The notes beneath the pieces are model-generated. The model did not search any database. It saw only the letters and a list, made by a program, of their open reading frames with translations, and was not told where the DNA came from. Source: Polyangiaceae bacterium (GTDB lineage: Bacteria > Myxococcota_A > Polyangia > Polyangiales > Polyangiaceae). From it: 48,451 nt of DNA. Both the position numbers and the translations under genes were made by a program. The stretch spans positions 1 to 48,451 of the forward strand of contig JAFGBI010000146.1 of assembly GCA_016933275.1 (NCBI GenBank), in the 5' to 3' direction. Shown here in pieces: positions 1-9,260 of this stretch (position 1 is the first letter of the stretch; the number at the start of each line of letters is the position of its first letter).

Positions 1-87
1 AGAGGCAGCGCTGGAAACGCGTCCTCGCCTCGCACAAACGCGTTTCCAGCGCTGCCGTTGCTGTTGGCAACCGGATCGGTGCTCTAG
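1..87 (+). repeat. CTAG-bounded dispersed element, copy A (module 2, left end cut by window)
   Basis: This is the right-hand part of module 2 of the dispersed element. It contains the internal hairpin (arms 4-22 and 38-56, left arm GGCAGCGCTGGAAACGCGT, perfect 19-bp complement, 15-nt loop) and the right terminal inverted repeat TCGGTGCTCTAG ending at 87. Its left portion lies outside the window. The first 14 bases equal the last 14 bases of the window, which are the same position within another copy. Confidence 0.9.
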
Positions 88-519
88 TCCGCCATGCCGC
101 ACTCCTCGCATCTTTCGGCCTTCTCCGCGCCCATCGTGCTCGAATTGGCGCGGCTAGTGCAGTGCGCCTCCGGCGCTCCGTCGCTGGGCTCGGACCGCGG
201 TCCTCCGTGGACTCGTGCAGCCGGCTGCACTCGCTCCACTCCGACTCTGCGCGCGCCAAACGCGAACAGGGCCCGGAATCTGCTTCGACTTCCGGCGTGT
301 CGTCCGTCGTCGGCGCGGAATCCAGGTTGAACCGACGCTCGAGGAATGCACCACGCCGCACACGACCCAGGCATTGGACGGCTGGACCCCGACTCCACGA
401 CGGAGCTCCTTTCCGGCCGCGAAGCCTAGCCGAATGGCGAACCCAAAAACAGCATGGATCCGTTGGTAGTTGTTGCGAAAATGGACCGCGGCCGGCGCTC
501 CAAGCTATGTTTGTGACGC
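88..519. other. No supported gene; weak minus-strand frame
   Basis: No frame here resembles a family I know. A minus-strand frame (398 down to 84) would end in a CEECG motif and use the TAG inside the right-end CTAG of repeat copy A as its stop codon. That matches how copy B ends real genes, so a small or partial gene is possible, but nothing else supports it. Confidence 0.3.
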
Positions 520-1965
520 TTGGGCCACCGTACCTGCGACCCCGCCGTGCCGAAGATCGATTCGAGCACACCCACCAGTCCGCCCTCGGCAGTGGTGGCT
601 ACGGCGCGCTTCGAACGCTCGGCGTGCGACCTCGAGCCCCTGGACCTCATCGCCGAAATCGAGTCGCGGATCGACGTAGACGGTGAGCGTGCCGTGGGGC
701 GGTTCGGCGCCCTGCGCCTCGAAAGCGCCTTCCAGCCCGTCGTCAGCCTCGCCCACGGTCGCGCGGTCGGCTTCGAGGCACTGGTGCGACCCTTCGCGGC
801 GCGGAAGCGCGAGTCCCTGCCGCCCATCGACGTGTTCGCGGCCGCCCGGGATCGGGGCGAGTCCGTGCTGCTCGATGGGGTGTGCCGTACCCTCCACCTC
901 GTCAACTTCGAGCTGCAGCACGCCCACGACGTGTGGGTGTTCGTCAACATGACACCGAGTGCGATCCTGGAAACCGGCACCCCGGACCCGCTCTTCAGCT
1001 TGCTTCTGGATCGGCGGGGCGTGCCAGCGCAGCAGGTCGTGATCGAGATCCTCGAGTCGAAGAGCTACGACGAGAGGCGTCTCGCCGACGTGGTGAGCTA
1101 CTTCCGCGGGCTCGGTTGCGTGGTCGCCCTCGACGACTTCGGGGCCGGACAGTCCAATTTCGAGCGCATCTGGCGGATCGCTCCGGACCTCGTGAAGCTC
1201 GACCGCTCGATGCTGGAGGAGGCCACGCGGGAGTCACGAGTGCGGCGCATCCTCCCCGGCCTCGTCAGTCTGCTGCACGAGGCCGGCTGCCTAGTCGTCA
1301 TGGAGGGAATCGAGGACGAACACCAGGCCTTGATCGCGATGGAGATGGACGTGGATTTCGTCCAAGGCTTCTACTTCGGACGCCCGACGGGCCGAATCGA
1401 TCCCTGCAGTGACGAGCTCGCCAGCGCGATGCGCGAGCTATTCCGCGTGTTCCGCACCAAGATGTCACGCCAGACGGAGATTGCACGCGTGACTCTCGAA
1501 CAGTACACGCAGGCCGTCGACCGAGTCGGCTCCCGGGTCCGTGACGGGATGGAGCTGGTCTCGGCGTGCCGCGAGCTCCTGGCGATGGGTGGCGTGGACC
1601 GCTGCTACCTCCTCGACGCGGACGGCGTCCAGATTGGCCAGACCGTCGAGGACACTCGGCGCCGCGCCTCCACGGACGCCCGGTACCGACCCTTCGCCAA
1701 TTGCGAGGGGGCCAACTGGTCCCGCCGCCCCTACTTCCGACGCGCGGTCACTCGACCGGGCATCGTGCAGGTGTCCCAACCGTACCTCTCGATGACCAAT
1801 GCCAAGAGCTGCATGACCCTCTCGGTGGGCGTCGAAATCGACGACAGGCTCCTCGTCTTCTGCACCGACCTCGACTGGGAGTCCTGGGAACCGGTGAGCA
1901 CGATACCGAGCTGGCGCCCGCCTCCCAAGATCGGTTGGAACGAGCTCGAAGGCGACGGCGAATGA
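520..1965 (+). CDS. EAL-domain c-di-GMP phosphodiesterase with C-terminal Cache-like sensor
   Basis: Predicted to hydrolyse cyclic di-GMP to pGpG. The EAL domain spans about residues 65-305 and keeps the family's catalytic and metal-binding signatures: EALVR near residue 86, VNMTP, the glutamate in EILES, DDFGAG near 205, KLDRS, the glutamate in VMEGIED, and QGFYFG near 282. Residues about 340-465 look like a PDC/Cache or YkuI_C-type sensor (YFRRAV, VSQPYLS, then a strand ending in a DLDW motif). The order EAL then sensor is the reverse of the usual sensor-first layout and resembles Bacillus YkuI. No transmembrane segment is seen, so it is probably cytoplasmic. The start is uncertain because the first 60 residues are poorly conserved and a later GTG could be used. 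Confidence 0.88.
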   Translation: MGHRTCDPAVPKIDSSTPTSPPSAVVATARFERSACDLEPLDLIAEIESRIDVDGERAVGRFGALRLESAFQPVVSLAHGRAVGFEALVRPFAARKRESLPPIDVFAAARDRGESVLLDGVCRTLHLVNFELQHAHDVWVFVNMTPSAILETGTPDPLFSLLLDRRGVPAQQVVIEILESKSYDERRLADVVSYFRGLGCVVALDDFGAGQSNFERIWRIAPDLVKLDRSMLEEATRESRVRRILPGLVSLLHEAGCLVVMEGIEDEHQALIAMEMDVDFVQGFYFGRPTGRIDPCSDELASAMRELFRVFRTKMSRQTEIARVTLEQYTQAVDRVGSRVRDGMELVSACRELLAMGGVDRCYLLDADGVQIGQTVEDTRRRASTDARYRPFANCEGANWSRRPYFRRAVTRPGIVQVSQPYLSMTNAKSCMTLSVGVEIDDRLLVFCTDLDWESWEPVSTIPSWRPPPKIGWNELEGDGE

Positions 1966-2314
1966 CCGCCTTCTCCCCGGCTCCGTCGAAGGGCGAGTGA
2001 GCAAGCCCATGGTCGCCCGGCGGGAGACGGCCCTGGGGATCGGCGTCCAATAGCGTCGTTTCCGCCCTCGACCGCATTCCAGTGAAGGAAGATTTTTCTA
2101 TTTTCACTGCTGCGCCACCGAACCTGCCCGAAAATGCCTGGTCAAACCTCGCCGGCCGGCGCAAGGGGACGCCGCGAGCCCGAGTTTTTCCGATGGCCAG
2201 CGTGCCGAGCGGTTGATCCGCTCGCCCGGCCATGGTCTCTAGTCCCCACCTGAAAGCGTCCCGGCGGGGCGTTCCGCGCCCCCGAACGCAAGCTTGCCCG
2301 GAAAGGACCGGTCG
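1966..2314. other. Intergenic region with AT-rich hairpin
   Basis: No gene is recognised. An imperfectly spaced dyad, CAGTGAA (2080-2086) and TTCACTG (2103-2109), encloses a T-rich stretch that is unusually AT-rich for this genome. It could be a promoter region or weak terminator between the EAL gene and the next gene; neither role is shown. Confidence 0.3.
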
Positions 2315-3643
2315 ATGTCAGACAGCCAGAGCCCCCAGCCGTTCGACTCGCTCTTACCCACTGGACGCGAGCGCTTTCTCGCTCAGGTGATGGTCCATGC
2401 CCTCCAAGACGGTTGGGCCACGCCAGAGGACTTCCTGCGCCACTTCCCACCGCAGAGGCTCATCGAGTCCCTCGCCGAGGTCAACGAGCTCAGGGTGAGC
2501 CTGCTGGTGAGGGCAGCGAAGGTCCACGAGAAGATCGCGGCCAAGAAGTCGCTCGAGTCGGCGGCGGAGGACCTCACGATCGCGGTTTCGGAGGGGATCT
2601 GCACACCCGCCGAGGTGCTTGAGGTCTATGGCCCTGACGATCGAGTGACATTCCTCGACGGGACAGAGCTGTGGGCGTTCGCGAGCGAAGGCGAGTGGTC
2701 GAGCCTCGGCAACAAGGAGCGCGACTATCCCCGGGCCCTCGCACGCATGGTGTTCGTGGTCGAGCGAGCCCTCGCCCAGAACCTGATCACGCTGCCAGAA
2801 CTGTTCGACGCGCTCACCTTCGACCAGATCGCCACCTTGCTCCCGGAGCAGAGGCTGCAGGACGTCGTTCGCCACGCCCTGGTCACGGGGCGTGAGAACA
2901 AGGCACTCGACGAGCGGAGCCTGCTCAACGTGGTACCGCTCGCCGAGCTACTCAGTGTGTTCGAGCTCGCCGAGATCTGGAATCGAATCGTGGCGGGCGC
3001 GATCGCCAAGCCGAACGATCTGCTCGGCACGGCCGACGGCGACGAGACCTCGGGAGAGGAGGGGTCGCGACCGGGTGGAAAGGCCAAGCCCCCAGCCGCC
3101 CGACGCGCCGATTCCCCCAAACCCACCGCCGCCAAGCCGGCGGTCGCCCCCGCGAAGCCGGCCCCCGCTCCGAAGCCGGCCCCGGCTACACCTCAGCGGC
3201 CTGCGCAGCCGTCCCCCGCCGCGGGAGCTTCTCGTCCCCCTGCCGCGGCCAAACCAGCTCCGCTCCCCGCCGCACCAGCGAAGGCGATGTCCGCGCCTCC
3301 GCCTCCGCCGCCCGGCGGTGGGGACAGCGACGAGGCGCGCGCCGCCGTCGTCGCCCGCCTCACACAGATCAATCGCCTTCCGCCGTCCCACGCGCACCTC
3401 TCGCTGGCGATGCTCCTCTCCATTGACACGATGTACGCGGACCTCGACATGGCCGAGTCGGATGACGAGCGAGAGGACTCCATCCGCGAGGCATTCCCGA
3501 ACCAGGTCCAGCTGCGGCAGGCGATGCTCGCACTCATCGAGCTACTGGATCCGACAATCAACACGAAGGATCCGCTGATCCGTGACGCCGAAGTCGACTC
3601 GCTGATCAAGATCGTGATGTTCGAGGAGCGCCGCCGACACTGA
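2315..3643 (+). CDS. Unrecognised protein with Pro/Ala/Lys-rich linker
   Basis: I do not recognise a family. The product is about 442 residues. An N-terminal helical region of about 245 residues is rich in acidic and leucine residues. A long low-complexity linker of Pro, Ala and Lys follows (about residues 250-345, including a run of seven prolines). A C-terminal helical domain of about 100 residues ends in an arginine-rich tail. No signal peptide or membrane segment is seen, so it is probably cytoplasmic. The ATG at 2315 is preferred over an upstream TTG at 2294 because GGAAAGGA lies about 8 nt upstream of it. Two more genes follow in the same direction, possibly as an operon. Confidence 0.75.
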   Translation: MSDSQSPQPFDSLLPTGRERFLAQVMVHALQDGWATPEDFLRHFPPQRLIESLAEVNELRVSLLVRAAKVHEKIAAKKSLESAAEDLTIAVSEGICTPAEVLEVYGPDDRVTFLDGTELWAFASEGEWSSLGNKERDYPRALARMVFVVERALAQNLITLPELFDALTFDQIATLLPEQRLQDVVRHALVTGRENKALDERSLLNVVPLAELLSVFELAEIWNRIVAGAIAKPNDLLGTADGDETSGEEGSRPGGKAKPPAARRADSPKPTAAKPAVAPAKPAPAPKPAPATPQRPAQPSPAAGASRPPAAAKPAPLPAAPAKAMSAPPPPPPGGGDSDEARAAVVARLTQINRLPPSHAHLSLAMLLSIDTMYADLDMAESDDEREDSIREAFPNQVQLRQAMLALIELLDPTINTKDPLIRDAEVDSLIKIVMFEERRRH

Positions 3644-3699
3644 CCCTGGGTTCCACACCCCTGGCGTGAACGCCATCGCGAGGCGTCAGGCATGAACGA

Positions 3700-4845
3700 G
3701 TGCGAAACGCCATGGGCTGGACGGAAGCCATCGCGTGGTGCGGCCTGGGGGCGCTCTTCCTCGGACTCCTCTGGCGAATGAGGCGTCCGCCCCGTCGACG
3801 GCGGCTGCTAGCGCTGTCGCCGGACGAGGAGCGGGCCTTCGAGCGAAGAGGAAGCGAGCTCATGCCCGACCTGTGCCAGGGCGCACGGGGACGGCTCCTG
3901 GCTCTCGAGCGTGAGCTCTGCGATGCGACGGTGGTTCCTCTCCTGACGAGGGACGTTGATCGGCTGGTGACCAAGCTCAAAGAGCGGCGTGCCGCGACCG
4001 ACGATGGGGAGTCGATAGGCCATGAGTGGGACTACCTCGCAGCCGTGGCGGCCGAACGTTGGCCGCTGCTGGAACCCGCGTTGGCGGACCTCGATCTGCC
4101 AGCTCTCGAGCGGATGGCCGAAACGGCCGCCGCGGCGCGCGACGAGCTCGGCCCGGTGGTCGATCGATGGCGAGACCTGCTCGGGCGCGCGGAGGCGCAG
4201 CTCGCGCGCGACTCGACGCTCCTCTGGTCGACCGTCGATCTGCTCGTCCTTGCCATCCTGGTGGTGGCCCCCGATCCGGAGACGGAAGCAGCCGCGTCCC
4301 GCCGGGTGAACCTGCGGAGGGAGCCTGCCACCGGAGCCAGCGATGTGCGAACCGGGGTAGACATCGCGCTGCGGCTCCTCAACAGCACGCCGCTGAGGGA
4401 GCGTGTCCCGCACGACGGAGTACCCGTGCCACCGCTGCGCGAGCTCGACGTGGCGGCAGCCGTCGTGCGCCAGCGGCTGAGCCGAGCGATCGAGGCCGAT
4501 GAGCTCGAGCGCGCCCGAGCGCTGGTCTTCGGCGATCCGAGCAACCTGTGGGTCGCGCTCTCCGTGCTCGCGGGGCGCGAGTACCCCGCGGCAGCCGCGC
4601 TGGCGTATGCCAGACTCGCCGCGCTGGTGCGCGCCGCGGTGGCGGGCGAGGATCCCGGAGCGCTCGACCTTGACACCGCGGCGACCGAGCTCCTCGGCGC
4701 GGAGGGCGCAGCCGCCTTCATCGCCGCCGTCGACGCCCTCCGCGACGGCAGAACCCCAGAAGAGATCTTCGGCAACGTACCGTCTCGTCGCCCCGGGCAG
4801 GGCCACCCGCACGAACCTCCCGGGAGCGCAGGCGGTGATTCGTGA
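3700..4845 (+). CDS. Unrecognised membrane-anchored protein
   Basis: The product is about 381 residues with one N-terminal hydrophobic segment (around residues 7-26) followed by an Arg-rich patch. That suggests a single-pass inner-membrane protein with a large cytoplasmic, Ala/Leu/Glu-rich helical body. No enzyme motif is recognised. Start is GTG 3700 or ATG 3712. Its TGA stop (4843-4845) overlaps the GTG start of the HAD gene (4842), so the two are probably translationally coupled. Confidence 0.7.
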   Translation: MRNAMGWTEAIAWCGLGALFLGLLWRMRRPPRRRRLLALSPDEERAFERRGSELMPDLCQGARGRLLALERELCDATVVPLLTRDVDRLVTKLKERRAATDDGESIGHEWDYLAAVAAERWPLLEPALADLDLPALERMAETAAAARDELGPVVDRWRDLLGRAEAQLARDSTLLWSTVDLLVLAILVVAPDPETEAAASRRVNLRREPATGASDVRTGVDIALRLLNSTPLRERVPHDGVPVPPLRELDVAAAVVRQRLSRAIEADELERARALVFGDPSNLWVALSVLAGREYPAAAALAYARLAALVRAAVAGEDPGALDLDTAATELLGAEGAAAFIAAVDALRDGRTPEEIFGNVPSRRPGQGHPHEPPGSAGGDS

Positions 4846-5543
4846 ACCCAACCGTCCTGCTCTTCGACATCGACGGCACGCTCCTGCTCACTGGCGGCGC
4901 AGGACGTCGCGCGTTGGTTCGCGCCTTCGAGGTGGAGCTCGGTCGCGGCGATGCCGCGCTCTCGGTCGAGCTCCGCGGGATGACCGATCCCGCGATCTTT
5001 CGGGCCGCCGCCGCCGCGGCAGGTGCCGCCTACGACCCGGGCCTCCTGAGCCGCCTGGTGGCCGCGTACCTCGCTTGCCTCCCCGACGAGGTCGCCCGTG
5101 CCGAGCAGTACTCGGTGCTTCCCGGGGTCGGCACGACGCTCGCTGCCGCCCGTGCCGCGGCCTCGGTGGCCGTCGGACTCGGTACTGGCAACCTGGAGCG
5201 CGCAGCACGGATCAAGCTCGGGCGCGCCGGCCTCGACGACGCATTCGCGTTCGGTGGCTTCGGTGACGACGCAGAAGCCCGAGCCGAGTTGCTCCGTCTG
5301 GGCGCCGAGCGAGGGGCCCTCCGCCTGGGGTGCGCGCGCAACGATTGCCGGGTGGTCGTCATCGGCGATACCCCGCGTGACGTCGAAGCAGCTCGAGCGA
5401 TTGGCGCAGAGAGCGTCGCCGTCGCCACGGGCGGCTACTCGATGTCCGAGCTCGCGGCCGCCGGCGCGGACTCGGTCCACGCGTCGCTCGACGCCCCGGG
5501 AACCCTCGTGAAGATCCTCGGCGCCGCGGCGGCCGCTGGGTGA
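4842..5543 (+). CDS. HAD-superfamily hydrolase, phosphoglycolate-phosphatase-like
   Basis: Likely a small-molecule phosphatase. HAD motif I, FDIDGTLL, lies at residues 8-15 with the nucleophile Asp and the acid/base Asp. A helical cap follows. Motif II is the Thr in GLGTGN, and the distal acidic motif is GDTPRDVEAA. The length of 233 aa suits the Gph/PGMB subgroup with a C1 cap. The GTG start overlaps the stop of the preceding gene by four bases (GTGA). It converges on the GH94 gene with only four bases between the stops. The true substrate cannot be read from the sequence. Confidence 0.88.
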   Translation: MNPTVLLFDIDGTLLLTGGAGRRALVRAFEVELGRGDAALSVELRGMTDPAIFRAAAAAAGAAYDPGLLSRLVAAYLACLPDEVARAEQYSVLPGVGTTLAAARAAASVAVGLGTGNLERAARIKLGRAGLDDAFAFGGFGDDAEARAELLRLGAERGALRLGCARNDCRVVVIGDTPRDVEAARAIGAESVAVATGGYSMSELAAAGADSVHASLDAPGTLVKILGAAAAAG

Positions 5544-5547
5544 CCCG

Positions 5548-7947
5548 CTACCCGAGCACGACGCGTACGCTAACCTTGGACCCTTCCGACGCGACCGGCA
5601 GCGGCTCGGTCGGGTCTCGGGCCATGCCGTCCACCTCGATGCTCGCCACGCCAGACTCCACGTGGCGCGGATTCTCCACCGTGATGTCGTACACCGCCCC
5701 GCGGAACCGCCGACGGACCGTGAACCCATCCCAGTCCGCGGGCACCACCGGATCGATCCGCAGCCCTGCGTAGTCGGGCCGCACCCCGAGGAGGTACTGC
5801 GTTCCAGCGAAGTAGGACCAAGCGGCGGTACCGGTGAGCCAGGGCAGCCGTGAAGCACCGAACCGAGCGCTCGCGCGGCCGTGGGTCGACTGACAGTGCA
5901 CGTAGGGCTCGATCTGCCGTATCTCGGCGCGCGTGTTGTATGCGGCCGGCATGTAGGCGCGATAGTACTCCCAGGCCCGGGCGCCGTTGCGCAAGAGCGT
6001 CTCCGCGATGACGGCCCAGCCCTGCGGATGGCAGAAGATAGCGCCGTTCTCCTTCATCCCTGGGTTGAAGAGCACCGCGCGCACGACCGCAACGTCCGTC
6101 TTCACGAACGGCGGATCGCACAACATCACCCCGTAGGGGGTGGCGAGCCGTTCGTTGACGGACTGCATGGCGCGACGCGCGCGGTCCCCGGTCGCTGCCC
6201 CGCTCAGGACCGCCCACGATTGGGCGTTGAGGAAGATCGAACCCTCGGGATCGCGACGGGTACCGATCACCGATCCGTCCTCGCGGAAGGCGCGAACGTA
6301 CCACTCGTCGTCCCAGCAGTGTGCCTCGAGCGCGGCGTCTAGCGTGGCGAGCCGCTGGCGCGCCCATGCCGCCTCGTCCGGGGCCGCACGGAGCTCGGCG
6401 AGCTCGACATACGTCGCGAGGGCGAAACGAAGCTGGAAGGCCACGAACACACTCTCCCCGTGGTACCCGAGCTTGAGCGTGTCGTTCCAGTCGGCGGACA
6501 GACCACACGGGAGCCCGTGCGCGCCGCTCCGCTCAAGATTGAACTCGATCGCGCGTCGGAGGTGGCCAAGGACGGTGGCCTCGCCGCGGTCGGCGAACGG
6601 GAGCACCCGGGAGTAGAAGTCTAGATCCCCCGTCTCCTTCACGTATGCAGGGATAGTGTTGAAGAGCCAGAGACAGTCATCCGAACGATACTCACTGGGG
6701 TCCGGGAGTGGCTCATGCCCGGGCCGGTGCGCGAAGGGTTTGACCACCGGCATCGCGCCGCCGGTCGAGACCTGACCAGTGATCATGAGCTCGAGTCGAT
6801 CGCGCGCGAGCTCCGGGATCGCCGGCAAGACTCCGAGGATGTCCTGCACCGTATCCCGGTAGCCGAGCCCGTCCCGACCGCCGGCGTAGACCAGGCTCGC
6901 CGCGCGCGACCAGGCGTAGGTCACGAGACAATTGTAGGCGTTCCAGACGTTCACCATGCTGTCGAATTCGGCGTCCGGGGACTCGACGACCAGCGCGCCG
7001 AGCCGGTCGTGCCAATACTGCCTCAGCGCCGCGAGAGCGGCGTGGGCATCGCCCGGCGTGCGCATCTCGGCCATAGCAGCCTTCCCCGCCGTCGCTGCCC
7101 GCCCGACCCCCAGTACCACCATGAGCTCGCGGCGCTCACCCGGAGCGAGTTCGAGATCCATCTGGAAGACGCCGCACGCATCATCACCCTGGGCGATGCT
7201 TCCAGTGCAACTCCCGCGCTCGACCACGAGGGGATTCGCATAGGATCGGTACGGACCGCCGAGGAACGTCCCCCGATCGGTGTCGAAACCCGACGGCGTG
7301 GCCCCGACCACCCCCAGGAACGTGTGCCGGGACTGATCGCGATTCTGGAAGTTCTGGGGATCCTCTGGGAGGTTTTTGCACATGCTCTGGGCGATGAGCC
7401 CATCCACCAACTCGCAGCAGACGATGTACTGCGAATACTGCATGTTGAACTGGTCGTGGTAAGGGGCCCACTCGCTCGCGTACTCGAGGAACGAGAAGAC
7501 GCTCAGGCGACGGGGCCGCTCGCTCTCGTTCGTGACCTCGAGCAGCCACACCTCGTAGTCCCGGTCGAGGGGCACGAAGTAGGTGGTCTCGGTACGGATT
7601 CCACCGTAGCGCGAGGTGATGATCGTGTAGGCCGTGCCGTGACGGCAGGTCGTCTCGTAGCTCTTGAGCGGCTTGGCGACGGGCTGCCAGGAGGCGCTGA
7701 AGTAGTCCCCCGAATCCCGATCGCGTAGATAGAAATAGCGGCCCGGCTGGTCGAGGGGCACGTTGTTGAACCAGAGTCGCGTGAACCGACCCTGAACGGC
7801 CGAATGGAAGAAGCTGTAGCCGCCGGCATTGTTCGTCACGATCGCACCGTAGCGCGTGTTTCCGAGGTAGTTGCTCCAGGAGCGCGGCGTGTCGGGGCGC
7901 TCGATCACGTATTCACGGTTCTCATCGTCAAAACGACCGTACTGCAC
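5548..7947 (-). CDS. GH94 disaccharide phosphorylase (cellobiose-phosphorylase family)
   Basis: About 799 residues, typical for single-unit GH94 enzymes that phosphorolyse beta-linked glucosyl or GlcNAc disaccharides to sugar-1-phosphate. The N-terminus (YGRFDDENREYVI, then NYLGN and NNAGGYSFFHS) matches cellobiose and chitobiose phosphorylases. The catalytic-acid region reads SADWNDTLKLG. The C-terminal PYVHCQ, WLTGTAAW and QYLLGVRPDY motifs are also family features. I place the start at GTG 7947, because AAGGAGG lies 8 nt upstream and this matches the family N-terminus; an ATG further upstream at 7989 would add 14 unconserved residues. There is no signal peptide, so it is cytoplasmic. Substrate (cellobiose, cellodextrin or chitobiose) is not determined. 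Confidence 0.93.
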   Translation of the reverse strand: MQYGRFDDENREYVIERPDTPRSWSNYLGNTRYGAIVTNNAGGYSFFHSAVQGRFTRLWFNNVPLDQPGRYFYLRDRDSGDYFSASWQPVAKPLKSYETTCRHGTAYTIITSRYGGIRTETTYFVPLDRDYEVWLLEVTNESERPRRLSVFSFLEYASEWAPYHDQFNMQYSQYIVCCELVDGLIAQSMCKNLPEDPQNFQNRDQSRHTFLGVVGATPSGFDTDRGTFLGGPYRSYANPLVVERGSCTGSIAQGDDACGVFQMDLELAPGERRELMVVLGVGRAATAGKAAMAEMRTPGDAHAALAALRQYWHDRLGALVVESPDAEFDSMVNVWNAYNCLVTYAWSRAASLVYAGGRDGLGYRDTVQDILGVLPAIPELARDRLELMITGQVSTGGAMPVVKPFAHRPGHEPLPDPSEYRSDDCLWLFNTIPAYVKETGDLDFYSRVLPFADRGEATVLGHLRRAIEFNLERSGAHGLPCGLSADWNDTLKLGYHGESVFVAFQLRFALATYVELAELRAAPDEAAWARQRLATLDAALEAHCWDDEWYVRAFREDGSVIGTRRDPEGSIFLNAQSWAVLSGAATGDRARRAMQSVNERLATPYGVMLCDPPFVKTDVAVVRAVLFNPGMKENGAIFCHPQGWAVIAETLLRNGARAWEYYRAYMPAAYNTRAEIRQIEPYVHCQSTHGRASARFGASRLPWLTGTAAWSYFAGTQYLLGVRPDYAGLRIDPVVPADWDGFTVRRRFRGAVYDITVENPRHVESGVASIEVDGMARDPTEPLPVASEGSKVSVRVVLG

Positions 7948-8025
7948 GAGGGGTGCCTCCTTCGACCAATGCGCCAGTGGGGCGCGCAAGCGGTGCGGCG
8001 AGCGCCTCGAGTGCGCTGCCCAATT

Positions 8026-8565
8026 CTACTCGGGTGCTCCTCCGACGACGCGCTCGATCAGACCGCTGACCCGCTCGTCCTCGACCTCGAGGGTCTGCGC
8101 CAGGCGGCGCAGGAGGGAGGCCTCCTCGGGGGTCACGACGCCATCCGCAAACGCGACCGCAGCGGCGAGCACGAGGGTCGTCTCTGCCTTCAGCTCATCG
8201 TCCTTGAGCGCGGCGATGGCCCGCTCGAAGCACGCATCGACACCACGCCGGGCAACGTCGCGCGCCGAGGCGTCGAGCATCGCGTCCATGTGCGCCGTGC
8301 GAATGCGGTTCGCAGAGAGCACGTCGAGCGCTCCGCGCAGCACCTCGCGCTCCACGTTCTTGATCCGTCGATCCGCGATCATCATGAGGTACATCACCTG
8401 GCAGATCGCCCCGAACTCCTCCACGAACTCCATCGCCGACACCACGTGGGGAGCGGCGGTGGGCAGCAGCATCGACGGGCGCGCTCGACCGCACTCGAGC
8501 AGCCGATCACGCAACTCTTCCAGCTTTCCAGCAGGGAGGGCCCAGGGCACGGCTGGGTTATACAC
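8026..8565 (-). CDS. TerB-like domain protein
   Basis: A 179-residue helical protein. It has the two-lobed acidic pattern of the TerB/DjlA-N family: a first lobe with MMIADRRIKNVEREVL and a second with AAAVAFADGVVTPEEASLL. These domains bind metal or membranes and often appear near stress or envelope functions, but no tellurite-resistance partner genes are here. It lies 78 bp upstream of the GH94 gene on the same strand. Start is GTG 8565 or slightly downstream. Confidence 0.7.
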   Translation of the reverse strand: MYNPAVPWALPAGKLEELRDRLLECGRARPSMLLPTAAPHVVSAMEFVEEFGAICQVMYLMMIADRRIKNVEREVLRGALDVLSANRIRTAHMDAMLDASARDVARRGVDACFERAIAALKDDELKAETTLVLAAAVAFADGVVTPEEASLLRRLAQTLEVEDERVSGLIERVVGGAPE

Positions 8566-8765
8566 GCCCCAGGCCAGGATCCCGAGCTATTCCCGCCCCC
8601 TCCGCCGGCCGCTGAACGCGTGCATAGCTCTCGGGAAGGCTGCCCCATCGCCCCGGAGACCGCCCGAATTCGTCCGGATGCGTGACCGCGGAGCGCTGCT
8701 TTGCCAGAAGTCCGGCGCCTGATATGGCGGCTTGAGTGCGCCCGCAAGCGCGGTACGATGGCGTC

Positions 8766-9260
8766 GTGCGATTCAAGGCATTGCTCGACGAGGCGATGGG
8801 TGCCGCCCAGCGGCGAGAATTCGGCCGGGCCGAGGCCATGGCGCGCGAGGTGCTGGAGTCCCGACCCGATCATGTGGGAGCGCTGGATCTGCTAGGATAC
8901 GTCCTCTATTTCCAGGACCGGGCAGCCGAGGCCGAAGGAGTCTGCCGGCGCACGCTCGAACTCCGCCCCGATCATCCCTACGCGTTGAAGGGCCTCGGCC
9001 TCTGCCTCGCGAGGAACGGAGACCTGGAGGGCGCCGTCGCTTCGATCGAGCGAGCGATCAGCCTGAAGCCGGACTGGTTCGACCCTTATTGGGATCTGGC
9101 CGTCACCCTCGTGGAGGCAGGACGCACCAGCGAGGCGGTGGCCGCGATCCAACGGGCGCGTGCGGCCCTGCCCAACCGAGAACGTGAGTGGGACAAGATG
9201 GAACGGCATGCCCGCGCGACCGGAGCTCGCGGGCTCCGCCGCGATGTCTCTGGGGACTAG
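8766..9260 (+). CDS. Small TPR protein
   Basis: About 164 residues, almost all made of tetratricopeptide repeats (LLGYVLYFQDRAAEAE, ALKGLGLCLARNGDLEGA, PYWDLAVTLVEAGRTSEA). Such proteins are protein-interaction scaffolds; no catalytic domain is present. I prefer GTG 8766 because the first TPR helix follows at once; an earlier start at 8736 is possible. Its TAG stop (9258-9260) is part of the CTAG that forms the left boundary of repeat copy B. Confidence 0.8.
   Translation: MRFKALLDEAMGAAQRREFGRAEAMAREVLESRPDHVGALDLLGYVLYFQDRAAEAEGVCRRTLELRPDHPYALKGLGLCLARNGDLEGAVASIERAISLKPDWFDPYWDLAVTLVEAGRTSEAVAAIQRARAALPNREREWDKMERHARATGARGLRRDVSGD

Noticed and set aside
84..398. Minus-strand frame ending with CEECG and a TAG inside the CTAG of repeat copy A.
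   Set aside because: Apart from the suggestive stop position, no motif, start or ribosome-binding site supports a gene.
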